Shown: in pieces, positions 1 to 13,695 of the stretch
How positions within the stretch are numbered: position 1 is the first letter of the stretch
How the letters are laid out: each line of letters starts with the position of its first letter
Assembly (NCBI GenBank): GCA_023935145.1
Contig: CM043704.1
Span: 92,708,373-92,772,372, forward strand
Length of the DNA: 64,000 nt
DNA from: Bretschneidera sinensis
Lineage: Eukaryota; Streptophyta; Magnoliopsida; Brassicales; Akaniaceae
Reading direction: 5' to 3'
Program-made: the position numbers and the translations under genes
The notes under the pieces: generated by a model
Seen by the model: the letters and a program-made list of their open reading frames with translations, nothing else
Told to the model about the DNA's origin: nothing
The model's database searches: none

Positions 1-3000
1 TATATGCAGCTAAGATACTCATATTGAAATCCTGAGTGAAGGGTCATTTGAGAGAAAAAAAGTTATACTGAGATTTCAACCAATAATAGAAGTATCATAT
101 GATTGCATGAGCCATGGTTAAATACTTTCACCAGTAGAAGAAATAAAAAATAATAAGCAACTATTACAATGAGGTAAAATTATCATGGTTAACTTATATA
201 ACCTGCACAGAGTTCAACGGTTAAAGCTAGGCAAAACCTAATACTATAGCTAGGCAAATCCTTAGAATTCAACGTCAACCTGTTTCTGAAGCATTTGAAA
301 GAGACAAGACTATAAGCTACGCTATTACATGAAACTGGAGAAGATGAATTGGTCTTCCACTTGGCTCAGTTGTGTAACTACAATTATGGCCCCTAAAAAT
401 TAAAATTAATTTTAAATCAGGGTTATAATAGTAATATTTAAAAACTGAAAAATCCTGAATCCACTCAATTATCTCATATTTCTAACTAAAGTTACCCTTT
501 CTCTGCCCTCTCTCTAAAATTCTTTTTGCTACTTAGAACTGTTTCTAGTCTTATCTCTGCTTCTCTCTCCTATTTATCTCTTTCCTCTTTTTATTACCTT
601 TTCTTTTTCAGCCAAACATTAATATTCAAAGTAAAAATACTAGAAAACCATAACATACAAACATTAATAAACAGAGAATTTCAACATGCACAGTGCACTA
701 CATGTCTCGGAAAGCTAGTAACAGAGAACATAACAAAAGCAAGCTGGCCTTAGAAAGTACAACAAAGTTAAATAGAGATGATACAATATCACAATCATTA
801 ATTATGTGAATGAGGAAGTTCGGTGATGACATCCAAAAGAAGTTACTTGAACATATATAAATAACTTTTTTTGTTTTTTTTTGGACTGGGGGGAGGGAGG
901 GGACCTTTTGTTTTTGGATTGGGGGGAGGGATATATCAATAATTTTATGAGAGTCTACGTGCTCCTAAGTGACATTATGCATGGGAAAGCAGCAAGAGCA
1001 TCTACGCAGACAACCTATATATGTAAATGCTTAGAGGCTAGTGACTCAGAATACATGCATCCAGATGCAACACTCATGTTTGACATAAAGCACTATATTC
1101 TTTTTTTCTTTGATAGGTTAAAGCACTATATTCTCAGCCCACCGAGAATAAAATAGCTGTAAACAACTGTATGAAATGGAGGGGAGATAGAGAAATAGGC
1201 AGCCAATATTTCAGAATGCAATTTTCCACAGAAGAATTTAAAGTAAAAATTATACCAGAAAATGAAACTTCGTTTACATAAATGCCAAAATGTCAAGTTT
1301 TCATTCTTGAAACACAATAGTAAAGGAAGGATTTTAAATTGATCCCTAGGTCTACTTCCCTAAACAAAAGAGGGTCAAGTAGCAGTACGAAAGTGCAGTA
1401 CGAAAGTGCAGAACTCACTCTAAAGGGGTCACCCCTCAATGACTGAACAAACATAGAAGTGCCCGAGCCTTTGCCCTGCATGCGAACAAATCACTAATAC
1501 TGTCATTGTCCTTTTAAACATAAATAAATAATACAAAGAAAGAAAAGGAGAAAAGAAGTCTTCTTTTCTTGGTTTTATTTTGGGGTGGGGTAGGGTGGGT
1601 GGGTGGGAGGAGGGTTGTTTTGGTTTGCAGCTTATCTTCAGGCAAAAACCCTTCTTCCTTTCTCGTTTTAGAATCCTGTATTGCTCCTGCTTACTTTTTC
1701 TGTTGAGTTTCTTAAGGTCTTACATCATCCAACTTATTAATAGAAACTAGACTCCCCCTCTTTGCTTGATTCCAAGTCTCATCTTTACTGTACAATTTTA
1801 ATCAGACAATTTCCACATTTTAACTTTCATTACCATTAATAAGAGGGCGTTTTGGAGACCTAACTCCTCCTTTGTCCCACCCACCCCCACCTTGATCTTC
1901 CAAGGAAAAGGGTTGACATGGATGGTGGTAGGTTCCTCAACCAAAGCATGAAATAAATCACAAAAATAGTTACAGTATCTTTTAAAAGCAGAGGTACACT
2001 AAAAGACATGCCTCCAAGCTAGAGTGTATGACAGTCCGGACAGTGAAAACATGTTTTCCATAATTTCACACGTTAAACATCAATTATTTAAAAAAAATAT
2101 AGAAACAAAATGCTTATCCGGATGATATTTCTTAGCTTCAGAAAGTTCTTTTGAAGAATAGAACTGCTACCGCCAGTAGTAACTGACGGTGTCGATTGCA
2201 CCATGCGGTGCATACTGACGGTTGCAGTCCTCTTGAAGAAAGTGGCATCTTGATAATCTGCTGTAAATACAGTGCTTCAGGCCCGATACACCTGACTACA
2301 GTAGCACCTCATTATATTTGCAATATATGCATCCAAAATAATTTTTCCACATGCATGCACAACTAATGATATTTAAGAAAACAAAGCAAATGAAACCAAA
2401 AAATAAAAGAAGAAGGTAACCATCAGTTTTAGATTTATTGCAAATATAATGAAGTGATATGAAGAAGCCCCAAAACCACAAAAGCATTTGGCCAGCTAAT
2501 TTTGAAAGTGTGGGACACATCACATATGCATCTATATCCTACAACAAACCTATGTTTCACATTTCACTCTAACCAGGCATGAAATATGTATATCAAAAGA
2601 CTGAAAGTACCTCCAAAGATATATCCCTTAAACGCCTCCCAGTCTGAGCACAGATAACACGAACTACATGTTCATCACAACTCCCGCTGATGATATAGTC
2701 CCTTCCGTTCATGTAATAAGAACGAGTGTAATTCTGCGAGCTCCCGGTAGGAGGTGTCTCAAAATTCAGGTGGAGCCTCCCATCAACAGCCAGAAGCTGC
2801 CTCACCTGTCAGCATCAAAATGTTAAACTCAAAGGTATACAAAAGTTTGCTATTTTTTTTTTAAAAGTAAAAAGTATATCAATCAAAGGCACCAAGAGGG
2901 TGCCATGTACAAAAAACCATCCACAAGATGGTGTCTCAATAAAGTCTAAGATATCTTCATCATTTACAAAAAAATTCCCCTTAACCCAAAACCCAAATGT

Positions 3001-6000
3001 ATGTAACTACCCATCCTTGACGGTGGCCAAGGGGTTTTCATTTCCATCAAAGCTCTCCTATTCCGTTCGCGCCAAATGACCTAAAAATTGGAAAGAAGAA
3101 TCAAGCAATATGTCTTCTTCTTTTGCTTTGATCCTCTAAGTCCATACCATGCCCACATTTCATCTTGAACCAAGCTGGTGTCACGACCCACATGTTCGAG
3201 GGTTTTCTAGTACACTTCTTGATTATAATGTACAATATTGTATAGCGCATGCACTACAAGGTAGTACTTTGTACTTCCGTACTACACTTGTACTACACTT
3301 ATAGTACCGTAGGATTGTTAGACATGGATGTAAGGGAGCTCTCCCTATATAAAGGGGCCTCCCCCTCACTTGTAAATCATTCAATCATTCAAGCAATAGC
3401 AAGCTCTCTAGCTTTGTCTCATATTCTCTTGTGTTGGCTTATTTTCTTTGAGTGGGTCTAGCTTCGAGGGCGGTTCTCTTGAATAGCTAAGAGGAAGGCT
3501 GACTTAGGCATTCCAAGGAGGTGTTTCCGAGCCTAAGGCCGCACGGTTAGCGACTTAAGCTTGCAGCCCGTGACAGGTGGTATCAGAGCAAAAGTTCAAT
3601 GAGACTTTTGAGAAGAGATGGCAACCGCTTCCGATGCTGGCAACCTAGCTCATGACGGTCATGAGACCCGAGGGAGGGCGGCAAAGAAGGCTAGTTCAAG
3701 AGATGTGATGTCAAACATGGATGCTCGCTTGGCCAAGGTGGAGTTATTCGTGGGGGAAATACGGGACAGGTTCGAGGATACCGATGGTAGCATCGAAGAG
3801 CTAAACTCCATGAGGGAGGATCTCCAAGGAGCAATGCAAGGTGCCCTTAACGAGGCCATAGACGTGCTCACACGCCTTGAGGCTGTGGTGGTGTCTATGC
3901 AGGAAGAGATGGAGGAGCTCAAGCGGGAGCTCTCAGCTTGCAAAGCAGCCTTCGGATGTGGTATGCTTGCTATGACACCCAATCATAGGGTGGATATGCC
4001 TACGCCAAAGGAGTTCAAGGGCATCCGAGCTGGATGTGGACAACTTTCTTTGGGGGATAGAGCAACATTTCCGAGTGATGAACATCATGGAGGACGTAAC
4101 CAAAGTAAACACAGCCTCTGTGTATCTTGTTGATATTGCTTTATTAAGGTGGCGACGTAGGTGTGCGGGTGTTGCCATTGTTACGTGGGAAGAATTCCAG
4201 AGGGAATTCCGCCAACAGTTCTATCCGGAGTATGCGAAAGATGAAGCACGAGCTACACTGCGAAGGCTCACCCAATGTGGAGAAGTATGAGAGTATATGC
4301 GAGAGTTTTCGGAACTCATGCTCTAAATTTCTGATCTTGGAGAGAGGGAGGCTCTCTTCTCCTTCATGGATGGCCTTAAACCATGGGCCAAGCAAGACTT
4401 GCAAAGAAGGCGTGTCCAAGACCTCACCCAAGCCATGTCTGTGGTGGAATCTTTGGTGAAGTTCAGGAAACAAGAGAAATTTGACTCCTCCAAAAACAAG
4501 GGCAAAGGTGGGGGAGACAAAGACAAGTATCAGAAGGGTGGTCCGTGGAAACCACCCATTCACAAGTGGAAGTCCGCCAAGGAAGGAGATAAAAAGGAGC
4601 CGTTAGCATGCTTCTTATGCGAAGGTCCTCATCGGGTGCGGTATTGCCCGAAAAGAACCAAGCTCTCTGCCATTGCTAGGGAAGAGGGGGAAACGGAGAG
4701 AGATACCCTCAAGCTTGGCTCTATCCTGCTCAACTCGATCAAAGCCAAAAGGTTTGACAAGCGGAAGGGGTTCATGTTTACAGACATCATGGTGGCTGGC
4801 ACCAAGGTTAGTGCTCTTGTAGACACTGGGGCTTTCGATCTCTTTGTGTCCGAGGAAATGTCCAAGAGATTAAGTCTTAAGGTGGAGAAAGGCAATGGGT
4901 GGATCAAGACAGTCAATTCCAAAGAAGTTTCGACAATAGGTGTAGCACAAGGGGTGAAGCTACAACTAGGAGATTGGAAAGGTAAGGAAACTCTTGAGGT
5001 AATCCCACTTGATGATTATAACTTTTTAATTGGGTTAGATTTCCTTGATCGGATTAATGCTTTGCTAGTGCTATTTGCCAACTATGTGTGCATCCTTGAT
5101 TCTCGGTGCCAATGCCTCGTGCCAGTAAAACGAGACTCTGGCCAAGCTAACCGGGTTTTATCGACAATCCAACTAGCCAAGGGGGTGAGAAGGGATGAAG
5201 CCACATACTTGGCCACATTGAAACGTGAGAAGGTCCTAGAATCCAAGGAAGAGACTCTTCTTGAGGTACTTGAGCTTTTAGAGTCCTTTGTTGATGTGAT
5301 GACCCCAGAGTTACCCAAGAAAATCCCACCTTAGAGAGAGGTGGATCATAAGATTGAGTTGATATCTACTGCCCAACCACCAGCCAAGGCAGCCAAGCAT
5401 TCAGTGGGCTGATCGTAAGAGATGGGATGTGTGGTACCAAGTAGGGGATTTTGTGCTTGTGAAGCTACATTCGGTACTTTGCACCAAGGGGATCCATAAG
5501 GCATTGGTACGCAGACATGAGTGGCCTTTCAGAGTTCTTAGGAGGGTAGGCAATGTGGCCTACAAACTTGACCTACCGTCCAAGCTCAAGGTGCACCCAG
5601 TCTTCCATGTGAGTATGTTGAAACTATTCCATGAAACTCAAAATGATCCGGATCGAGGTGAGTCACAACGAGCCCCTATAGGAGTTAGGGTCTCTTATAA
5701 CCGAGACATTGAGAGTATACTGGCCGACCGAGTTTTGAGATGGAAGAACTACAAGCTGAGGTATGAGTACTTGATACAATGGAAGGGACAACCCGATAGT
5801 GAGACTAGTTGGGAACCAGCCGAGGCCTTGTGGCAATTTCAGACGAAGATCGACCAGTTTCATGCCGAGAGTGCGACGAGGGCGTCACCAGATTGAGTGG
5901 GGGAGAATGCCACGACCCGCGTGTTCGAGGGTTTCTTAGTACACTTTTTGATTATAATATACAACATTGTACAACACATGCACTACAAGGTAGTACCTTG

Positions 6001-9000
6001 TACTTCCGTACTACATTTGTACTACACTTATAGTACCGTTGGATTGTGACTCTTGGCAAGATGTTAGTCATGGATGTAAGGGAGCTCTCCCTATATAAAG
6101 GGGCCTCCTCCTCACTTGTAAATCATTCAAGCAATAACAAGCTCTCTAGCTTTGTCTCATATTCTCTTGTGTTGGCTTATTTTCTTTGAGTGGGTCAAGC
6201 TTCGAGGGCGGTTCTCTTGAGTAGCTAAGAGGAAGGTTGACTTAGGCATTCCAAGGAGGTGTTTCTGAGCCTAAGGCCGCACGGTTAGAGACTTAAGCTT
6301 GCAGCCCGTGACACTGGCAGACACCCATTGAATTCCCACTATACTAAGAGCCATCTCCCAAAGATGCTTAGTGAATGAGCATCCCAAAAGAAGGTGGTAG
6401 ATAGATTCCACTTCCTCTTTAAAAAGATAACATCTATTGACCAACCTTCCCTTTTTTTGAAAATTATCAATCGTAAGGATGCCGCCACAACTAGTGTTTT
6501 TCCAAATTGCTCCAAGGGAAGTTATCCTTGCCCTCCATGCTTCCGTTCGAGAGAAGAGTCTTGTAAAAAGACTTAGCCTCAAATTTTCCACTTGAATTCA
6601 ACCGCCATTTAACCTTGTCATCATCTAGCAAGTTTACTTTCCCCTAATAGATATTCTCAAGAAAATTATCCATGCTTATCAATTCCCAATCATGACCATT
6701 CCGGCTTAAGGCTATGTCCCACACAATCACCTCATTATAGGAACTCACACTAGCAAACTAAAGCCTCCTTATCTTGAGCAAGGGCGAAAACCTCCGGAAA
6801 TTGATCTTTGGATAGAATGTCACCATGCCAAAACCAAATGTCTCATGCATGATGATTGAGGAGTAAATTTTTTTATTAAGAGGACTACAAAACTTGAGTC
6901 CATGAAAAAACTAGACTCTAATTTTAGCTCACTACCATATTCATGGGAAATTAGCTGTATGTGCTGGTACAGACAGAATCCAAGTACATTGATGCACTGT
7001 TCAAATTTGTCTAATTGGGATTTGGCTCTTGAACCCAACTAACTAAAGCCTCTCATGCGGGTAGCGGGGTAGGTAGTGCCAGATTATCAAAGGGTTAATA
7101 ACTATGTAAATACAAGCACAAAGAACACACAAACACAAGGGTTAATTAACTAATCCAAAAAGTACCTCATTGTCAACAGCTGATGCAAGAAGATAATGAT
7201 CATCTGGAGAAAAGCAAACCATTACATTTCCTTTAGAACTTGAAGCAGTGTAGCAAGGCCGAACTGGTTTCTGCCTCAGGTCCCACAGCTTGACATCCTG
7301 ATCAAATGAAGAAGTAGCAAAAACCGATGGGGAATGATTTGAAAACTTGACCACATTTATATGCTGTTGATGCATATCAGTGAACACTTGTAAGCGTCTT
7401 CCGCTAACAATGTCATACAAAGCAACATCTTTTGAGTAACCACTTGCAAGAAACAGTTCATCCAAAGAGTTAACATGAACAGATGTCAATTGGTCAAACT
7501 CATCAAAAGTAACAGAACCTGCATCCCTGTATGTGCCCGCAGTTGTTGGTGGCATTTGCTGGATATCATACAACTTTAATGAACCATTGTCTGAGCCAGC
7601 TATGAGCTGAAAGAAAAAGAAAAGAAAACAAGTGTGGGGGGGAGAGAGAGAGACAGAGTCAGAAGCTGCAAATATATCAGGATTAATGCCGTGCAGATAC
7701 GAATAATTTAACTACTTCACCATCAAATAATGCAAAGCGGAGACATTACCACAATGACTTTGAGTTTTTTTTGTTGATAAGTACACAATGACTTTGATTT
7801 TTGACAACCCCAAGAAAAGAAATAACTCACAAGTACTTTGATAGACAACCACTTCTCACAAGCAGTTACAGAAATGCTTGCAGTCACTAATAATAGAATG
7901 TCATAAACTTATAAGGGCAATGACTAAACAAAGCGGACTAGGATGATGTAGCATTCTAGGATGACATTACTAATTACGATTTACCGGGAGAAAAAAGAAA
8001 CAGATAGAAACTTTATGATGAGGAAATGCCACTAGTAGAACTGGTAACCACCATAATTATATGGAACTCACATACCTTAGATGGATACTTCTTGAGCCAA
8101 CAGAGCCCCAACACACTATTCATTGCTCCAAACGATGGAATATAACTAACAATTTTCTCATTCTCATGGTTGACAACAACTACTTCACCATCCAAAGTCC
8201 CAAAAACCATCAGGCTAGAGTTAGATGGATGATACTCAAACTGCCTTGGACGGAATCTCCTGTTTTCATCTCCCAAATCGCTGCCAAAAATAGAAAGTGA
8301 ATGCAAGAGAGGCCAAGCAGAAGATCCCACTTTGGCAGCACAAAGAGACCTATTATAGAAATATTGAGAATTCCCCGAACGATATGATGGCTTTTGCTTA
8401 GGAGTCCGCAAACAGATGTAGCTTGATTTTATTTCGCGCTTCTGCAAGATACTAACTATGCTCTCTTTGTGCTTCCTTCTGTATGGTAGGTATTCAAAGT
8501 ATTGTGAAAACGTTATAACAGCCCTTTCTCTTTCAATCTTTCTGATAGGCAAGTTATCCAAAACTTTCAATTGGGATAACGAAGCTATCATGTACTCTCT
8601 GTAATGTTTCTCAAAGCATACTGGTGACGCATGAGAAGAAATGTACTTCAATGCAACATCTGCATTATGCCTTGTAAAAGCACCTGTTGATGACTCTTCT
8701 TCGTTTTGATTCAACAATGTGCCAAAAGAGACCTGCCAAATAAATTAGAACTTCAAATATTAAGGCTTTAGTATGGACAGGGTTCGATTACACAAGTGAG
8801 AAGAAGATTGATCAGTGTATAGAATAAATTTCATAATTGACTATTACAATGGATGTTGGGGTTCTACACTAAGAAAACGCCAGGCATAAATCTAACTTAA
8901 GAAGATGAGACCAGGAGGAATAACAAGAACAAAAACATAACATTTGGCTCTTTAATTAATTATTTCCAACTAATATCATTACATATAAAGACAAATAAAA

Positions 9001-12000
9001 AAAATTGTACCTTATTTAGTGCCTAGATACCCCAACTAATATGATCCTACTCATATTACTATACTAATCGAAAAAGACCATGTGGTTTTACCTCTTCCTG
9101 CGGATCAAGCTCTCCATTCATTCCCAGAGTTACATTAGATGATGGCTCCATGTAACCATGTTCCTGCAGATGACTTAAAAATTCCATTTCACTATCATCT
9201 GATGAATCCTCAACCACACTTTGAAAATCATGATTTACAACTACATTATTGAGTGGAAACAAATTTCTAAGGGCCTCTTCGATGTCTAAGTTAAGATCTC
9301 TCAGTTCACCAGAACCAATTGAAGCAGTTCTGTAAGAATTTGGCTGATTAAAATCACTTTGGTCATCTCCACCAGATGATCCAGAAGGCCCACCGTCACT
9401 GCAACACAGCCAAATTTGGAACCGAAGTTCCACCAGGGAAGGAAGTTTAGAGAGTGCTGCAATTGCTGTCCAGAGATTTGCAACTCTGGTCTTGCACATT
9501 GAAAGGCACATTAGATTGGGCATGCAAGAAAAGCAATCCTCCTGGAAACTAGTGAGTGAAGTACTGCAATCGAGGTTAAGGGTCTGTAGCCTCATGAACT
9601 CCCCCACCATGTTGAGCTTCCGGAAATGCGAAGAACTCAACTTTAAAACTTGGCAGGTCAGACCTCTCTCAGCAAGATCCCTAACAGTGAAACTCAAATT
9701 AGTTATGAGAAATCATTAATGTATGCAAATCACAAACTTTCCAGTTTCCAGGTATAAATATTTTTTTTCACCGGCTCTGCATGAAGCATTAGCAAGCACA
9801 CAGCAGGAAATAAGTGTAATCACTGTGGTGGAAAACATAGCTCATGATATGGAACTTTAGCAGTGAAGGAAAGAATTGATAGCTTGGCTCACCAAAGAGA
9901 TATACAAACATCTAACATTGCATAAAAACAGAATAGCATGAGTCTAAATCATTGCTGAACGATCCTGACAGTCAATATGGCAAACAATGAAAATGAATAA
10001 TCTTGAAATGCTTGTAACCCTTTTAATCAGCTCAAGCTGACCCACAATAACTGATGGTAAAGATGGCAGATACCGATAGGTAATCTCCCAAACTATCATG
10101 TCAAGGACTACATTGTTACAAGGAGAAGAGAAGGGGGTGGGGGAGGTGGGAATATCTAGCATATAAATACCCTATAAGTCTATAACAGGGAAAAAGAAGG
10201 AAAGTTTCCTTTTAACTTTTGGCCTGCCCCATACCATATGGTTCCTTTGATTCCCATGACATAATTTTTCCACATCTACAAGTTGCCTTTGCTCGATTAT
10301 CAAGAAACCATCAATCTGAAGTTCCAATGTTCAACTTTCGAGCACATACCAGTAGCATTTATAGTAATCATTTGAGATTAGTTCCAATAATATGTTGAGG
10401 TTCACATGAGTGTATCCCACATTGAAAAGAAAGAGGATATTTGAAGGGCATATATATGGTGGTGGAACCAGAGTCTATTGGCTTATGCTTTTGGGTTCAT
10501 ATGGTCTCCACCATCATATATTTGGCCCTTTGTGTGCGGTGGACTCTCAAAGCTCAAGTTTCTCCCCAACTTGAGTCATCATACCTAACAAGGTTACTTG
10601 TATTGCGATATTCGCATAATTCATAAGTTTGGATGCCTCGCAAGATGAAGTCCAAGGAGCTCGATTGTTGAAAATCAGTGTGTAGTTCTTTGACGTAGAT
10701 AGGAGACCAGTTCTCTAACGCCATTTAGGAGATAAGTAACTTAGGGAGAGATTTGTTGAGGTTCACATGTGGTGTATCCCATATTGAAAAGAAAGTGGAT
10801 ATTAAAAGAAAATATATATGGTGGTAGAACTAGAACCCATTGACTTAAACTTTTGGGTTCATATGGTCTCCAACATCATATATTTGGGCATTTGTGTGGT
10901 GGACTCTTCAAACCCAAGTTTTGCCTCAACTTGGGTCATCATGCCATATATAACAGTAATACTTCACTAGAAATAAAAGAAAAGAAATTATTGCGAATAT
11001 TGTCAGCAGTTGGCATCCTCATCTCAATCACTAGCACAGCCATAAATCTTCTCAAGAATGTTGGGGCAAGACCTCTCTTTTAAACAGGTTTTTGTTAAAT
11101 TTACAGATGAGAGAATTACCTTTACTGCCCAGCACCTTATACCAAAAAACACAAGATTGGCTGGTCTTCTGTCATTTACGATTCTACTTGTGACTTGTTG
11201 TCTCGTCGGAATTCATCAATTATCATAAAAAAAAAAAACTACTTAAAAAGTAGGGTAGGGGAAGCTCTCCACTCCCCTTTTTTCTCTCCAACTGTATAGG
11301 GAACTTCTCACTTCCCTTACATCCCCCCCCCCCCACCAAAAAAAAAAAAGAAGAAAAAAAACTTTATCAATAAAAGAGAAAATGACTACAGTCAACATTT
11401 GGAGGCTTCTAGTTCTTTTTTTTTTTGTTGACTAAGGGTGTTTAGGGCATCTCCTAAAAGGCATTTAATTCCTCTCATGTATGTTCCTGATATTCAAAGC
11501 ACCCACCGTACACCTTTCCTTTCATCATAGGATTGTACACACGACTGCTGAAACCAGGTACTCTTTCTTTAGCAACCCATATTTTGAGAACTTTTTTTGT
11601 TGATCGTCCAACGTTACGAGCATAACACAAAATTCAACTAACAAGTTTTTCTTATCTACAATATTTGAAAGACCAAGCTGATAAAAAAGTCTACCAACAT
11701 AATTCTACAATCTAATCTTGATGTTTTACATCATTCATTGTGATTGAACTTGCCATTTGTGTAACTTGCATAAAATTGACAAACACCTTTTTCATGAAAC
11801 TTCTTCCTCATGAATGAAAATTTTTCTTTTTAAAGAGGATCTTAGAAATTTGTGCCTAGCATCTCCTAAGGTCACCAAGTTTTAAAAAAGTTATGATAAG
11901 TCAAGATTCAAATCTATTTCATCCAATATCTTCTTGTTGATAAGTAACTTCACTGAAGGAACACTAAGTAGCGGTGTATATAAGACAGACAAGCAAAGTT

Positions 12001-13663
12001 TAAATATGGTTAGACACTTAACATTTCATCCAAATAACGGAAATGCCAAGAAGAACAGCTTTGATGTGCCACCCCCTCAAATACTATTTCATTCCGTCCA
12101 CAGCATCGCATCAAGTACAAAAAGCTAATCATCTGAACTAGTTATCCTTCCTACCAAAACTACAATGTCAAACTAACAGAGTCTCAAGCAATAAAGGCGG
12201 CAAAACCCATGAAACCCCAAAAGCAAGTCAAGATGAGCCCAAAGCTTCCAAGTAACCACACAATGGAAAACTACTCTTAACAAGGTTATCCACTGGTTTT
12301 TGACTCTTACTGCACATGTAGACCAATTCACCAAAATCCACTTCCCCTTAACAATATTATCAATTATCAGGATCCTCTCAAGCAGAGCAGTCCAAGCAAA
12401 GAAAACTACATGAGGAAGAGAATGGAAACATCAAGCCCCCTCCAAGAAAAGTTGCTTTGGCCTGAATTCAGTATCGTTGTAATAAGAATTCGCCAGAAAC
12501 TGTCTGATTCCACTTCAAGTTCAAACCTCCTCATCGTCCTCCTCCTATGAGACTCCCATATCATACAAGAGGAGAAAGCATTGCCCTATCAAATCCACTT
12601 CCCAATCACACACGCATAGGGCTCTCTCAAATCTGGGAGTCCATGTTGAGCACCTGATACTTTGAAAAAAGAAGCTATAAAAAGCAAATCCTCAACCGTA
12701 AAGGGCATTCTAATTTCCAAGGTGAACTCCTATGCCATTTATATGCAAACGCATACTCCACTGTGCACTCATATAATAAAAATCAAGAATGCTCCCAGAT
12801 CTTACGAGTTCTTTTCAAAAGACCAACTTCATGCGACATCCTCAATTGTCTTGTAGTCGACCATCTTCCTAACATTTCTTTTCCACCCACTTTCTTCAAA
12901 GATAATATCTCTTTCCACAGTATACGTCCATAACCATTTATCTAAAGATCTGGCGAAAAACCTCAAGCCTCCTGAGACCCAAACCACCAACTTGGCAAGC
13001 AGTCCATTATTTCAAATCTGACCAATGTTCAAAAATTACCAAAAGTTCTCACAAAGATTCACCTTCTATTTATTTTAGGGAACAAAAAGAAAGCAAACGA
13101 TAGATGACTCAATTGCAATTTTGGAAAGAGTTGACTAAAATTTTCACTCAAATTTCCCTTAAATGTGAAGCATTACAATGAAAGGTACATTGTGGAAGTG
13201 CAGCCAATGCATTTATCTAGTCTTTGCAGACTTTTACAAACGTCTAAAGGCAAAGTTGTGCAAGACAGCAAATATTCTCAACATTTTAATAGGAAATGGG
13301 CTTTTTAACTCAGAAATCGAAGGCAACATAAAGGTCCATTCAGTCAACTTTTTTTAATAAGTAAAAGTACTATAAAAAAAAGCACCAAGGGGGTGCAAAC
13401 TACAAATGTTATCTACACGAGGGAAGATCCAAAAAATTAATGAGGTCTTCCTCATTTACCAAAAAAAAATTACCCATGAACCAAAAACTAAGGGTATTGA
13501 ACCATCCATCCTTGATAGCCTCTAGAGACCTCTCAACACTATAAAAAATGAAAAGATCTTTTTTATATAAGAAAACATATTATATATAAAGGGCACCAAG
13601 GGGGTGCCACCCACCAATTTTGAATCCTCTTATTATTCTTAAACCTGCAATTTATCCTCCTCC

Positions 13664-13695
<32 letters not shown>

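Larger units (their letters stand above)
3179..6313 (+). mobile_element. Internally deleted Ty3/gypsy chromovirus, nested in the LINE
   Basis: A 3.1 kb LTR retrotransposon with LTRs at 3179-3575 and 5908-6313. Both LTRs begin TG and end CA, with TGTCAC/GTGACA ends in the 5' copy. A primer-binding site follows the 5' LTR and a purine-rich tract (GAGTGGGGGAGA, 5895-5906) precedes the 3' LTR. CTGG lies on both outer sides, a short target duplication. Gag, zinc knuckle, protease and a chromodomain are present, but the reverse transcriptase, RNase H and integrase core are missing. It inserted into the older LINE, in the orientation opposite to the host gene. Confidence 0.93.
2852..6845 (-). mobile_element. 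L1-type LINE 3' fragment, split by an LTR element
   Basis: Two pieces, 2852-3178 and 6314-about 6845, form one minus-strand non-LTR retrotransposon 3' end. Translation of the upper piece gives the region after the reverse transcriptase and the zf-RVT domain (KWRLNSSGKFEAKSFYK, LTIDNFQKKGRLVNRCYLFK, VESIYHLLLGCSF). Joining across the inserted LTR element continues the frame (IQWVSAS then LVQDEMWAW). The lower piece holds the 3' UTR, ends in an A-tract (a T-run at 2852-2861 on the plus strand) and carries the stem-loop GGCACC-AAGAG-GGTGCC at 2888-2904. The copy is 5' truncated and has stop codons. It lies in sense orientation in an intron of the LRR-WD40 gene. Confidence 0.85.

Noticed and set aside
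1126..1317. Minus-strand frame with SEILAAYF resembling the SILAAY end of the LRR-WD40 protein
   Set aside because: No splice acceptor precedes it. The true last exon, reading DFNMSILAAY in phase after a CAG acceptor, is at 1-31.
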